From Calothrix sp. PCC 6303 (GTDB lineage Bacteria; Cyanobacteriota; Cyanobacteriia; Cyanobacteriales; Nostocaceae): a DNA stretch of 64,000 nt. The notes under the pieces are model-generated. The model did not search any database and was not told where the DNA came from. It worked only from the letters and a program-made list of their open reading frames with translations. Made by a program: the position numbers and the translations under genes. The stretch covers positions 6,448,001 to 6,512,000 of the forward strand of contig NC_019751.1 of NCBI RefSeq assembly GCF_000317435.1. Reading direction: 5' to 3'. This document shows, one piece after another, positions 50,259 to 59,314 of this stretch. Position 1 is the stretch's first letter. Every line of letters starts with the position of its first letter.

Positions 50259-50786
50259 TCACGACTCAGGACTTTTAACTTTATATTCTTGGGCTATGTA
50301 ATAAAACAAACGATAATATTTGGCAAAATTTTGGCTATTGCAACGTCCTTGCCAATAATATTTTATTTGTCCTTGGCTCAAGGTCAGAGTCATTAAAATT
50401 CTTTGTGATGTGACTTCCACCAGTAGTGTCCCTTTAATTCCCTGTTTGGTCTGGAAATTCGGCTTAATGGCTTGTTTTAAGTTTTGTTTACCTCCTTGCA
50501 ACTCAGATGCTAAAAAACTTCCAGCCCATCCTCGAATTTCAACTTCCGGGTGTTGTGGTGAAATAAAACCGATACCATCATTATTTTCGGGTACAGAGAG
50601 AGATTGCCAATTTTCTGGGTAAAGAAATTCAAACTCATAACGGGAATTACTATAGGTTTTCCATCCCACTCTCGAAAAGTTCGGCATACATCCCCATAGT
50701 GTCATCGATAGCAAACCAACTGCGAAGCAGATGCGGAGGTACACCCTGTTTCTATCCCCATACCCATAATTTACGCCACTCGTCAT
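50259..50786 (-). CDS. putative lipoprotein
   Basis: From the ATG at 50784-50786 the product is 175 residues with a lipoprotein signal ending LLSMTLWGC and the lipidated Cys near residue 33. The mature part starts WKTYSNSRYEFEFLYPENWQ, a pattern seen in PsbP-like and related folds (YxFxxPxxW), followed by a mixed alpha/beta region. PsbP-like membership is suggested but not certain. An upstream in-frame ATG at 50858 would overlap the divergent nfi gene and lacks a signal-like start, so it is rejected. Confidence 0.65.
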   Translation of the reverse strand: MTSGVNYGYGDRNRVYLRICFAVGLLSMTLWGCMPNFSRVGWKTYSNSRYEFEFLYPENWQSLSVPENNDGIGFISPQHPEVEIRGWAGSFLASELQGGKQNLKQAIKPNFQTKQGIKGTLLVEVTSQRILMTLTLSQGQIKYYWQGRCNSQNFAKYYRLFYYIAQEYKVKSPES

Positions 50787-50837
50787 TATTGTTCCTGATC
50801 TAGTTACGTTGAAATATAAACCACACCTAAATAAATT

Positions 50838-51503
50838 ATGAATATTAATCAACTTCACAGTTGGTCATTAACTACCCAAGAAGCAAAAGCAGTTCAACAA
50901 AACCTCAGAAACCTAGTCATTAACCAAGATCAGTTTATCGAACCGATTCAATATGTGGCGGGGGTGGATATGGGTTTTACAGAGGATGGTAAAGTTAGCC
51001 GCGCTGCGGTAGCTGTGCTGAGTTTTCCAGATTTACAACTGGTGGAAACTAGTATTGCTTATCGTCCCACCGAATTTCCCTATATTCCTGGTTTTCTGTC
51101 GTTTCGGGAAATTCCAGCGCTGTTAGATGCTTTACAAAAGATTAAAACTACACCAGATATGATTTTGTGTGATGGTCAAGGGACGGCACATCCTCGAAGA
51201 TTTGGCATTGCTTGCCATTTAGGTTTACTCGTGGATATACCGACTATTGGTGTAGCTAAATCTTGGTTTATTGGTCAACATGATGCTTTGGCTGATACTA
51301 AAGGGAGTTGGCAACCTTTGACAGATAAAGGTGAAACTATTGGTGCAGTCTTACGAACACGCAGTGGTGTGAAACCAGTTTATGTTTCTCCTGGTCATCG
51401 AATCAGTTTAGCTACTGCCATTGAATACACTTTAAACTGCACTACTAAGTACCGACTACCAGAAACTACACGCATTGCAGACAAATTAGCTTCTTCAAGG
51501 TAA
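50838..51503 (+). CDS. nfi: endonuclease V
   Basis: Endonuclease V cuts DNA one base 3' of deoxyinosine and related lesions. The 221-residue protein has the catalytic carboxylates at Asp44 (AGVDMGFTEDG), Glu91 (FLSFREIPALL) and Asp112 (ILCDGQGTAHPRRFG), in the right order and spacing, plus the wedge YRPTEFPYIPGF. Complete length. It is divergent from the lipoprotein gene and stands alone. Confidence 0.96.
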   Translation: MNINQLHSWSLTTQEAKAVQQNLRNLVINQDQFIEPIQYVAGVDMGFTEDGKVSRAAVAVLSFPDLQLVETSIAYRPTEFPYIPGFLSFREIPALLDALQKIKTTPDMILCDGQGTAHPRRFGIACHLGLLVDIPTIGVAKSWFIGQHDALADTKGSWQPLTDKGETIGAVLRTRSGVKPVYVSPGHRISLATAIEYTLNCTTKYRLPETTRIADKLASSR

Positions 51504-51651
51504 AGTAGGCATTATTTAGCTTAGTCCTGGCTTGGTTCTTTAAGTTTGTTCTAAATTCTTGAAAATAGTTGTAAGCATTTGCGTAATCGTGTTAGGAATC
51601 ACATAGAACCGAATTGAAGTTATTTTACGTAGGAGTTAGCGAGTCAGAAAG

Positions 51652-52218
51652 ATGAATGCACTAACTTTACAGTGGCATGATGATGGTAAAAACTATACTC
51701 AGACAATCTACGAGAATCAATCAGCTAAAAATCTCGGTACCGTTCGTATTGGTAGGGATCCAGTTAGATGTGATATTGTTCTGAGCCATCCTACTGTATC
51801 CGGTTTACATATTGAAATATTTTTTAACTTGCAACAGCATAGCTTCATGGTGCGGAACTTGCGATCGCAAAACCCTCCCCTTATAGACGGACAGCGACTA
51901 GTTCATGGAGAACTTCAACTACATGCAGGCAGTGTTATTTTTTTGGGACAAGTGCAACTTCTGGTGATATCTGTTCCCGAAGAAAGTAATGTGGCTGCAA
52001 CTGTTTTGGCATCTCCTCAACAGCAACCTCATCGCCATCATCAACAGCAACCTCCTCAACAGCAACCTCGTCAGCCACTCAACCTTCAGGGAAACTACGG
52101 ACTAGAATGTCCTAATTGTCACCGAATATCCCCACCCAAGTATTTAGATGTTGGTTGTCCTTGGTGCGGAACTTCCTTAGCTGCGGCTGTTAGCGTTTTA
52201 GTTTCTCCCAAAAACTGA
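51652..52218 (+). CDS. FHA domain protein with C-terminal zinc ribbon
   Basis: The 188-residue protein has an FHA domain at about 29-105 (VRIGRD, LSHPTVSGLHIEIF, NPPLIDGQRL), which normally binds phosphothreonine peptides. It then has a Gln/Pro/His-rich linker (residues 122-142) and a zinc ribbon with Cys153, Cys156, Cys169 and Cys172 (CPNC and CPWC). FHA proteins usually read signals from Ser/Thr kinases. The next gene on the same strand, 126 bases on, also starts with an FHA domain, so the two probably work together. Confidence 0.85.
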   Translation: MNALTLQWHDDGKNYTQTIYENQSAKNLGTVRIGRDPVRCDIVLSHPTVSGLHIEIFFNLQQHSFMVRNLRSQNPPLIDGQRLVHGELQLHAGSVIFLGQVQLLVISVPEESNVAATVLASPQQQPHRHHQQQPPQQQPRQPLNLQGNYGLECPNCHRISPPKYLDVGCPWCGTSLAAAVSVLVSPKN

Positions 52219-52344
52219 AAATTATAACAGGAGATATCAAATAACAACCAAAGTTGCTTTTCGGCATCTTTAAATTTACATATATAATTTCTGTTTTTTT
52301 ATTAACTTTTAATTCTCTAATTTTTGACTCTTAATTAATCAGTA

Positions 52345-54324
52345 ATGAACAATAATACCGAAATAAAATTGAGTTGGGAAGACCCAACAACAGGCGAAAG
52401 AAGAGAACCACAATTAGCTCCTCCAATTACCTTTGGACGAGAATTTGCCAGGATGCCTGCGGAAAAAAATGGGCAGCGTGTCGCCAGAATGTTATTAAAT
52501 AGTAGCGAAGTTTCTCGCTATCATGCCTTAATTGAATGGCAAGGTGAGCAATTAGTTGTAGTCGATCAAAACAGTGTAAATCGGGTTTTTGTCAATGGTC
52601 AAGAACAACTACAAACAGTATTAACAAGTGGGGATAATATTCAAATTGGTCCCTATATAATTACTGTAACTTTTAATGTTGCTGTTCCTGGAGTTGCCAA
52701 TCCTCCTATTGCTAGATCGAATTCTGATTCAACAATTCAATTTAACCCCCATACCAATCTCCCCGACCCAAATTGGCGGGCAGCACAACCTGCAACCCCT
52801 TTAGGGAATGCCTTTCCCCCACCAATATTTAATAATGTCCAGGTTGGAGTAAACTCCCTCCATGCCACCGGATTACCTGTAAATGAGTGTGATTTTCTCG
52901 CTGTGGGAGCGGGTTTAGGTAGTTTTATTTGGGTGGATTTACTGAGAATCAGCGGTGTAAAAACTGATAAAATTATCGCACTAGGTTTAGAAGCAGCACC
53001 ATATGCTCGGTATAAACGGCTTTGTTTAAATTCCCAAATTCCTTTACACGAGAGATTGCGCTCCAATTCTGACTCCTGCCCTGATAATATTTGGGGTTAT
53101 CCAAGTTATGCTTTGCGTGAAGCTTGGCATGATTTTGGCAAAGGTGATTTTAATCAGGCATTTCGCTATTTGTGGCAAGTATTTAGTGAACCAACCTTCG
53201 CAGAAACCTATACCCCCCGTGCGGGAAATGTATTTGACTCCATCGATCGGGAAGCGCAGCGGATCGAGTGGGATAGAATTTACCGTTATGGGAGAGTAAG
53301 GGGGATTCGCAAAACTGATGATGGTCGCTATTGCGTTGCTTACTCCAAAGGACAGGGAGATCATGCTTTTATAGTTGCCCGATATTTGCATATAGCTACT
53401 GGTTATCCGGCAATTAAGTTTTTAGATGATTTGCAAGCATATCGAGAAAAATATAACGATAAAACCTCAGTTGTAAATGCTTATGAAGGGCATGACCATG
53501 TGTATGAGCAATTGGAACGACGGGGTGGTAAAATATTGATTCGGGGAAGGGGAATTGTAGCCTCACGGATTGTGCAGAGATTGTACGAAGCTCGGAAAAA
53601 GAACCCAAATATTACCGTTCTGCATTTAATGCGATCGCCTAAACCCCAGGGCAACAAATTTGGTAAGGCTCAACGGGTAGTCAAAAATCACTACGAATTT
53701 CAACCTTTCAACTGGCCCAAAGCTTGTTGGGGCGGTGAACTTCGGGGAATGCTAGAATCAGCTAGCCCCGATGAACGTCAACGCTTACTTGCTGACTGGG
53801 GAGGAACCACCACCGCAGATCGCCAAGATTGGCAAAAAATCACCGAACAGGCTTTAAAGGAAGGATGGTACAGCATCCAATTTGGTGAAGTCAAGCAGGT
53901 GGAACGAGATTCCCAAGGCAGAACCATCACCCACATTGAAGAAAAGGGTTTTGGACAAATGATCCTGGATGCAGATTTTATCGTTGATGCCACTGGATTA
54001 GATGCTAAGGTTTCAACTAATCCGCTGTTGGATGATTTAGTTAGACATTACGGTTTGCCCCTCAATTCCATCGGACGTTTGGCAGTCGCCAATAACTTTG
54101 AATTGACAGAAATGCGTAATGATAAAGGTAAAGCTTATGCTGCTGGGGCTATTACTTTTGGTGGTCCTTACGCTGCCGTTGATAGTTTCCTAGGGCTGCA
54201 ATATGCTTGTTTAGTAGCTGTGGATGGACTGGCGGCGGCTAGGGCACCTGGTGTAAAAAAAATGCGAATGCTTAGATCATTTGGACAGTGGTGGAAATGG
54301 GTATTCAATAAACCACCTTGTTAA
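52345..54324 (+). CDS. FHA domain fused to FAD/NAD(P)-dependent oxidoreductase
   Basis: The 659-residue protein has an N-terminal FHA domain (about 25-110: FGRE, SSEVSRYHALIEW, NRVFVNGQ), a linker to about 180, then a flavoprotein with a dinucleotide site LAVGAGLGSFIWVDLL (about 185-200), a second Rossmann-like part (ILIRGRGIVASRIVQRLYEA) and a C-terminal FAD segment (AYAAGAITFGGPYAAVDSF). Substrate is unknown; related folds include flavin monooxygenases. An FHA module on such an enzyme suggests control by phosphorylated partners. No close paralogue is in the window. Confidence 0.8.
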   Translation: MNNNTEIKLSWEDPTTGERREPQLAPPITFGREFARMPAEKNGQRVARMLLNSSEVSRYHALIEWQGEQLVVVDQNSVNRVFVNGQEQLQTVLTSGDNIQIGPYIITVTFNVAVPGVANPPIARSNSDSTIQFNPHTNLPDPNWRAAQPATPLGNAFPPPIFNNVQVGVNSLHATGLPVNECDFLAVGAGLGSFIWVDLLRISGVKTDKIIALGLEAAPYARYKRLCLNSQIPLHERLRSNSDSCPDNIWGYPSYALREAWHDFGKGDFNQAFRYLWQVFSEPTFAETYTPRAGNVFDSIDREAQRIEWDRIYRYGRVRGIRKTDDGRYCVAYSKGQGDHAFIVARYLHIATGYPAIKFLDDLQAYREKYNDKTSVVNAYEGHDHVYEQLERRGGKILIRGRGIVASRIVQRLYEARKKNPNITVLHLMRSPKPQGNKFGKAQRVVKNHYEFQPFNWPKACWGGELRGMLESASPDERQRLLADWGGTTTADRQDWQKITEQALKEGWYSIQFGEVKQVERDSQGRTITHIEEKGFGQMILDADFIVDATGLDAKVSTNPLLDDLVRHYGLPLNSIGRLAVANNFELTEMRNDKGKAYAAGAITFGGPYAAVDSFLGLQYACLVAVDGLAAARAPGVKKMRMLRSFGQWWKWVFNKPPC

Positions 54325-54457
54325 ATCAGTTATCAGCAAGCTTCCCTGTTCACTGTTCCCTTTTTTCACGAATGTATTCCACTGTACATGACTATTGATA
54401 GTACTTCCCGCAATAATGAAAATGCAATCACCTCACATTACTTAATGACATTACCAA

Positions 54458-54480
54458 CGGCTCGATTGACAACCGAGCCG
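54458..54480. terminator. hairpin between convergent genes
   Basis: CGGCTCG (54458-54464) pairs perfectly with CGAGCCG (54474-54480); three further bases could extend the stem with one mismatch. A T-rich run (TTATTTATT) follows on the plus strand. It lies between the FHA-oxidoreductase gene and the convergent DUF4334 gene and probably stops transcription from both. Confidence 0.75.
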
Positions 54481-54534
54481 CTTATTTATTAAACATTTTG
54501 GGAATCCTCAACCTTTCCCCTTAGACTAGTAATT

Positions 54535-55077
54535 TCAAGAGCATCGTCTGAGAACAAAAAAGAAAGGCTGGGGTAAGTTTTTAAAATCCATAATTCCGAA
54601 CACAGTGTTTTCATCTACTTTGCGAAAAGAGTCATTAATTGGTAGGTAATCGTATACCATAGTGGCACTAACCTTACCTCGATATTCCATCATTCGCAGT
54701 CTGGCTTGACTTTTTTCGGTTTTTAGGAAGGAATTAGTCAGCATCAGCAAAGGTTTGAGAGAGTCATTTTTGAGTATTGGCAACTTCAAAACCCAGTTCA
54801 TTGCCGTGGGATTGGGTGCAACCTTAAAAATGTTTCCCTGAGAATCCAAAAATAACAAAGGGTGTACATTCTCAGGATCGATAAATTCTTTCCCATACCA
54901 ATTAGATGTCTCTAATAAACCATCCATTGGGTGATTTGTATCAATTCCAGAGCCTTGCCAGCGACCGATCATAAAGTCTAAACTTACAGCCTCAAGAGTG
55001 TCAAACAATTGTAAAGCCGTTTCGGTTGTGGTTTTACCAGCCTCAAGAATCAACTGGTAATTTTCTAATGTTTCCAT
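54535..55077 (-). CDS. GXWXG / DUF4334 domain protein
   Basis: The 180-residue protein has the N-terminal GXWXG motif (FMIGRWQGSGIDTNHPMDG) followed by a DUF4334-like half (MMEYRGKVSATMVYDYLPIND, then FGIMDFKN). It looks like a lipocalin-type barrel. The family is found in many bacteria and its ligand is not known. The start is the ATG at 55075-55077; the divergent SGNH hydrolase gene begins about 120 bases away. Confidence 0.8.
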   Translation of the reverse strand: METLENYQLILEAGKTTTETALQLFDTLEAVSLDFMIGRWQGSGIDTNHPMDGLLETSNWYGKEFIDPENVHPLLFLDSQGNIFKVAPNPTAMNWVLKLPILKNDSLKPLLMLTNSFLKTEKSQARLRMMEYRGKVSATMVYDYLPINDSFRKVDENTVFGIMDFKNLPQPFFFVLRRCS

Positions 55078-55198
55078 TTTTCGCCTTGATTGTTCTTTGA
55101 TATATTTTCATCCAAATATCTATTTTCTCACCCCAATATAGGAAAATAGTATATAAGTATATAGATTTTTGTCGAAATATAAAGATATTCTGTTTAAT

Positions 55199-55912
55199 AT
55201 GACAACATTTTTAACACATGCAGCGATGCAGGTATCTGAGGTACCAAAGCTTAAACAAACTCAACCTTTGAAGATTGTTGCCTTGGGAGATAGTTTGATT
55301 TATGGGTTTGGTGATCCTGATGGTGGTGGTTGGGTAGAAAGATTACGTCGTCAGTGGTTGTTGCCAGATAGCAGAGGACACGTATTATATAACTTGGGAG
55401 TGCGAGGCGATCGCACGATGCAAGTAGCCCAACGTTTAGAAGTCGAGTTTCGTCATCGTGGTGAATTACGTAACCGTGTCCCTGATTTAATTATTTTATC
55501 GGTGGGTGTGAATGATTCATCACGGGTTGGTCGGCTTGATGGCAAGAATTACACTGAATTTGAGCGGTTTAACGCCGAAATTATTTCATTACTGGATTTA
55601 GCGCTGCAATTATGTCCGGTGTTGTTTGTGGGGATGGTACCCGTGAATGAAGCGAAGATGCCGTTTTTAGATTGCCTGCATTATAACCATCGTGATCAAT
55701 ATCTCTATAAAGAAGCTACCCGTATCGCTTGTCAGGAAAGGCAAATACCCTATTTAGATGTTTTCCAGCGGTGGATGGAACATGACTTAAACTGGATATG
55801 CGATCGCATTAGCGCTGACGGGCTACATCCTAATGCCCTAGGATACCAAACTCTGTTGGAAGAGGTGCTACGCTGGGAAGCTTTGAAAAAATATGTCGAT
55901 CAAGTTAAATAA
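55199..55912 (+). CDS. SGNH/GDSL-family hydrolase
   Basis: The 237-residue protein has the SGNH blocks in order: block I IVALGDSLIYGFGDP with the nucleophile Ser, block II Gly in YNLGVRGDRT, block III Asn in ILSVGVNDSSRVG, and block V DGLHPNALGY with the catalytic Asp and His. Such enzymes are esterases, lipases or carbohydrate deacetylases; the substrate is unknown. No signal peptide is seen, so it is probably cytoplasmic. The ATG at 55199 is chosen over an in-frame TTG at 55169; an ATG at 55226 is also possible. Confidence 0.88.
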   Translation: MTTFLTHAAMQVSEVPKLKQTQPLKIVALGDSLIYGFGDPDGGGWVERLRRQWLLPDSRGHVLYNLGVRGDRTMQVAQRLEVEFRHRGELRNRVPDLIILSVGVNDSSRVGRLDGKNYTEFERFNAEIISLLDLALQLCPVLFVGMVPVNEAKMPFLDCLHYNHRDQYLYKEATRIACQERQIPYLDVFQRWMEHDLNWICDRISADGLHPNALGYQTLLEEVLRWEALKKYVDQVK

Positions 55913-56032
55913 AGTGAACATTTGCGGGAAATAACAATTTTTTTCGGAAACTATAGGCATTATTAATTATTAAAAGAAGAACATAGAAACCTTCTTTGCT
56001 AATAATTTATTTACAATCGAACCTCAGAATCT

Positions 56033-56470
56033 ATGACCCCAACTTTACTCGGTCGTTGGCAAACTCGTATATTATTACTTCTTACTGTAGGTGTTACTGT
56101 CTCTTTACCCTTTGTTTTTGGGATAGTTGGTGGTTCTCCAGGCAATATTTTCTTTTGGATATTAGCCTATGTGGCAAGTTTTGGTTTAATTTGGGATGTT
56201 CTCTACGACAAAATCCAAAAATATCGCTGGGATCGAGATTGGCCCGCAGCTTATCAGCTATTAGCCGGAATTTGGGAGTTTATTTTTATTCTTTGTGGTG
56301 TTAAGATATTTGGTTTTCTGCCTATTCCGATACCTAAAGAAAATATCAGTCCTGGTTTAGTATTATTTCATTACGCTGCTGTTTGGCTAGCGGTTTTTAT
56401 TACTTCACAAAGTTTAATGCGGATACTATTTGTTCGTTGGCGTTTTCGCGGTGGACAGTGGTTGGGTTAA
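56033..56470 (+). CDS. small integral membrane protein
   Basis: The 145-residue protein has about four hydrophobic segments (near residues 12-35, 37-55, 80-100 and 112-132) and the cytoplasmic loop IQKYRWDRDWPAAYQ between the second and third. No family motif was recognised with certainty. It lies after the SGNH hydrolase gene on the same strand, 120 bases on, and ends just before a good terminator, so it may be a separate unit or share a transcript. Confidence 0.7.
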   Translation: MTPTLLGRWQTRILLLLTVGVTVSLPFVFGIVGGSPGNIFFWILAYVASFGLIWDVLYDKIQKYRWDRDWPAAYQLLAGIWEFIFILCGVKIFGFLPIPIPKENISPGLVLFHYAAVWLAVFITSQSLMRILFVRWRFRGGQWLG

Positions 56471-56500
56471 TCCGATATCTTCCAAAATTTACCCTTTTAG

Positions 56501-56545
56501 AAAACCCCGATTTATTTAAACTCATTTAAGTAGATTGGGGTTTTT
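56501..56545 (+). terminator. Rho-independent terminator
   Basis: AAAACCCCGAT at 56501-56511 pairs with ATTGGGGTTTT at 56534-56544 (one G-U pair), followed by a T-run. It lies 30 bases after the stop of the small membrane protein gene, in the right orientation. Confidence 0.85.
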
Positions 56546-56737
56546 AGTATTTGATAAATTACAGCACTTTACCGCAGATTCTGCTATGTAAATTGCACAT
56601 TTTCTGTAAAAAAGCTATTTTCACCTACAAAATAATAGAATCTTTATTGTTTTTATGCATTAATCATTCAAATCATAACTTCATCATAATAGGACATTTT
56701 GTCATATTTTTATCTACATATCATTAATGAATTTGTA

Positions 56738-56784
56738 TCAGATTTATCATAAAATCTGAATCGTTCGATGAATAAATACATTCA
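56738..56784 (+). promoter_or_regulatory. inverted repeats upstream of TonB-dependent receptor
   Basis: A perfect 8-bp inverted repeat TCAGATTT / AAATCTGA (56738-56745 and 56752-56759, 6-base spacer) and a second, TGAAT / ATTCA (56769-56784), lie 53-99 bases before the receptor ATG in an AT-rich region. Iron- or metal-responsive operators of the Fur type are AT-rich and of similar size, so one may be an operator. The match to a Fur consensus is not close enough to name it. Confidence 0.45.
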
Positions 56785-56836
56785 TTAACTATCCCTCAGT
56801 TTACAGATTTCTACCAATAAATACTGAAATAACAGC

Positions 56837-58897
56837 ATGAAAACAAGCTTACTTGTGTTCAAATTTATCTTGCTCAATTTTCTGTTGACATCTATTTATC
56901 AACCTGCGATTGCCCAACTCAATCGAGAAGAAAAATCTCAAATTCCTAACATTAGTGATATTAATCTTGCAGAAACCAAAGCTGAACTATTAACACAATC
57001 ACCTTCAGAAGGTGGCAATAATCAAGAATCATCAGAAAAAGATGCAGATATTGATCTGGATGTCATCGGAGAAAAAGATATTGTTCCCGAATCAACACCA
57101 GTTTATGTCATAGAAAAGGAGGAAATTCAAAAACAAGGTGCAAATAATGTCGCTGATGTTTTAAAAAGGACTCCAGGATTTGCCATTAATGATGCTGGGT
57201 ATGCTGCTGACATTCACACTGGAACATATTATCGAGGGCAATCAATTAATCAATCGACATTTCTAATTAATGGTAGACCCCTAGGTAGCAATGTCAATAC
57301 CTACCATGGTGGGACTGATTTAAATGGTATCCCGGTGGAGTCTATTGAAAGAATTGAATTATCCAGTGGTGCATCGAATATTCTATATGGTTCTGGATTT
57401 GGTGGTGTCGTTAATATCATTACTAAAGAAGGTAGTTTAAAGCCCAAATTAAATAGTGCTGTTGAATTTGGATCTCTCAACTTTAATAATCAACAGTTTA
57501 GCTATAGTGGTGCAGCTAATTCGGTAAAATATAGCTTTGGATTTGAAAGAAACTTCATCGATAATCGCTATAAAGTTCCCCAAGCATCTATTAACCGTGG
57601 TGCTGACGGTTATTTATTCAATGCTGATACTGCTGCCAGTAGTTATTATGGGAATATTGCCTTTGATTTGAATTCTCGAAATAGTTTAAATTTGGATGTG
57701 GGCAAAATCAGCAGTCGTAGAGGCTTAATTTATTTTGGTTTTCCACTACAAAAAGATAGACTTGATCATGACGGTTTGAATTTGGGATTATCTTGGAAAG
57801 CAAAATTAGGAACTGGGGATAATTCTAATTTAACTACGACAATTGGTTATACCCAAGATTACTTCAGTACCTATGGTCCTACTGTCTCAGGAGGTAGGGA
57901 ATTTTATCGTACAGGTATCTTAGATACACAAATATTTTCAGCGAGAATAGATCATGAATTAAAAACAGCACCAACTAATAAGTTACGTTGGGGTTTAGAT
58001 TTTAAAAATACTAATTTGGGTAGTGAAGTTGAGAGTACAGTTCCCAGCAGAATTTCTCTAAATCAAGATGAAAATAGAAATCTCAGCAACACTGCATTAT
58101 TTGCAGTTAATACTTGGGATATTAGCAAACAATTACAAATAGATTTAGGATTAAGACAAAGCTTTGATAGTCAGTTTAGTAGCTATCTTAATCCTAGTGT
58201 TGGTTTGCGATATGGAGTTACACCAAAGGTAGCATTTAGAGGTAGTTGGACAGGTGGACAACGCAACCCCGGATTAGACCAGTTGTATACATATGATACT
58301 GTACATGGTTGGTTGCAAAATCCGGACTTGAAACCAGAAACAGGTTCTTCTTGGACAGCAGGAATTGACTTGAACTTATCCAAAAACTTTACCGGGCAGT
58401 TTACATATTTTGGTAGTAGTTTAGATAATCGTTTAGGAATTCTTAGGGGAAAATGGCAAAATATTGGTTTAGTTGATACCAACGGTTTAGAAGCAGCATT
58501 ACAGTTAAAAATTTCTCCCGCTTGGAAAACTTTTTTTAACTATACCTATACAGATGCTCAAATCAAAACAGGTGTAGAGAAAGGGTTGCAATTAGGTATG
58601 ATTCCCTATTCTGTGGCTCAAGCAGGTATCGGTTATGAGAAAAATGGTTGGCAAGCTAATTTGTTTGCAACATACTATAGTGGGGGACGTAGGGCTTTCT
58701 TTTTGAATCCTGGTGATAAGAATACGGATTTCTCACCATCTTTCTTTAACCTAGATTTAAGTACTCGTGTCCCTGTAAGTAGAAATTTGGGACTGACATT
58801 TCACCTAGACAATATATTAGGTGAGAAATATGAACGCGTAAATCGTACTTACAGTCCAGGATTAACATTTAGAGTTGGTTTAAGTAGTAGTTTGTAG
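56837..58897 (+). CDS. TonB-dependent outer-membrane receptor
   Basis: The 686-residue receptor has a signal peptide (cut after PAIAQ), an N-terminal stretch of about 70 residues, a plug domain at about 85-200 (TPVYVIEKEEIQKQGANNVAD, VESIERIELSSGASNILYGS, GGVVNIITKEG) and a 22-strand barrel ending with LTFRVGLSSSL. Such receptors import siderophores, cobalamin or metal chelates using TonB-ExbBD energy. No AMIN domain is seen, unlike many cyanobacterial siderophore receptors. No transporter or synthesis genes are next to it, so the substrate is open. Confidence 0.92.
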   Translation: MKTSLLVFKFILLNFLLTSIYQPAIAQLNREEKSQIPNISDINLAETKAELLTQSPSEGGNNQESSEKDADIDLDVIGEKDIVPESTPVYVIEKEEIQKQGANNVADVLKRTPGFAINDAGYAADIHTGTYYRGQSINQSTFLINGRPLGSNVNTYHGGTDLNGIPVESIERIELSSGASNILYGSGFGGVVNIITKEGSLKPKLNSAVEFGSLNFNNQQFSYSGAANSVKYSFGFERNFIDNRYKVPQASINRGADGYLFNADTAASSYYGNIAFDLNSRNSLNLDVGKISSRRGLIYFGFPLQKDRLDHDGLNLGLSWKAKLGTGDNSNLTTTIGYTQDYFSTYGPTVSGGREFYRTGILDTQIFSARIDHELKTAPTNKLRWGLDFKNTNLGSEVESTVPSRISLNQDENRNLSNTALFAVNTWDISKQLQIDLGLRQSFDSQFSSYLNPSVGLRYGVTPKVAFRGSWTGGQRNPGLDQLYTYDTVHGWLQNPDLKPETGSSWTAGIDLNLSKNFTGQFTYFGSSLDNRLGILRGKWQNIGLVDTNGLEAALQLKISPAWKTFFNYTYTDAQIKTGVEKGLQLGMIPYSVAQAGIGYEKNGWQANLFATYYSGGRRAFFLNPGDKNTDFSPSFFNLDLSTRVPVSRNLGLTFHLDNILGEKYERVNRTYSPGLTFRVGLSSSL

Positions 58898-58993
58898 TTA
58901 TTTATCAGTTGTCAGGTAACTTGTGCATTGTTGAGCGTAGGTTGTTTCGCGCGATCGCATAAAACATATCACTACTGGTTTTCCGTTGTAAAT

Positions 58994-59085
58994 ATACCGC
59001 AGGGGTATAGGTTCCCGTGATAGCGGGTATTGCGGACTGCGAATTATTTTAATTCCCAGCTTTTTGTAAAAGTTGGGATTTTTTT
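58994..59085 (+). promoter_or_regulatory. structured intergenic RNA candidate ending in a terminator
   Basis: The segment has CCGCA (58997-59001) with TGCGG (59031-59035) enclosing CCCG (59014-59017) with CGGG (59024-59027). An alternative stem, ATACC (58994-58998) with GGTAT (59004-59008), is incompatible with the first. It ends at TCCCAGCTTTT / AAAAGTTGGGA followed by seven T (59054-59085). This layout fits a small RNA or an attenuator for the gene at 59315. No known RNA family was recognised. Confidence 0.5.
59054..59085 (+). terminator. strong Rho-independent terminator
   Basis: The stem TCCCAGCTTTT (59054-59064) with AAAAGTTGGGA (59068-59078, one G-U pair) is closed by a short loop and followed by TTTTTTT. 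It lies 157 bases after the TonB-receptor stop and 230 bases before the next gene, so it may end the receptor transcript or a small RNA. Confidence 0.85.
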
Positions 59086-59314
59086 ATTGAACTATGGTAA
59101 TTTCAACAGACTACAAAACTAAGCTTTACTTTATAAAGTATCTTCTAGGCATTAATTTATCCTTAAATCTATATCGAAGGAATCAAGCAAGTCTTTCCCA
59201 AGAAAGATGGTGGCATATGGCTAATTTTTTATCCTTGAAGGGTAGATAAAACTAATTTGCTCAAAGCAATAATTTTCTATTGCTTACAAATACTCATAAA
59301 TTCAGGCACAAATT

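Noticed and set aside
56738-56784. Naming the repeats before the TonB receptor as a Fur box
   Set aside because: The match to the usual AT-rich 19-base Fur consensus is partial, so only an inverted repeat is reported.
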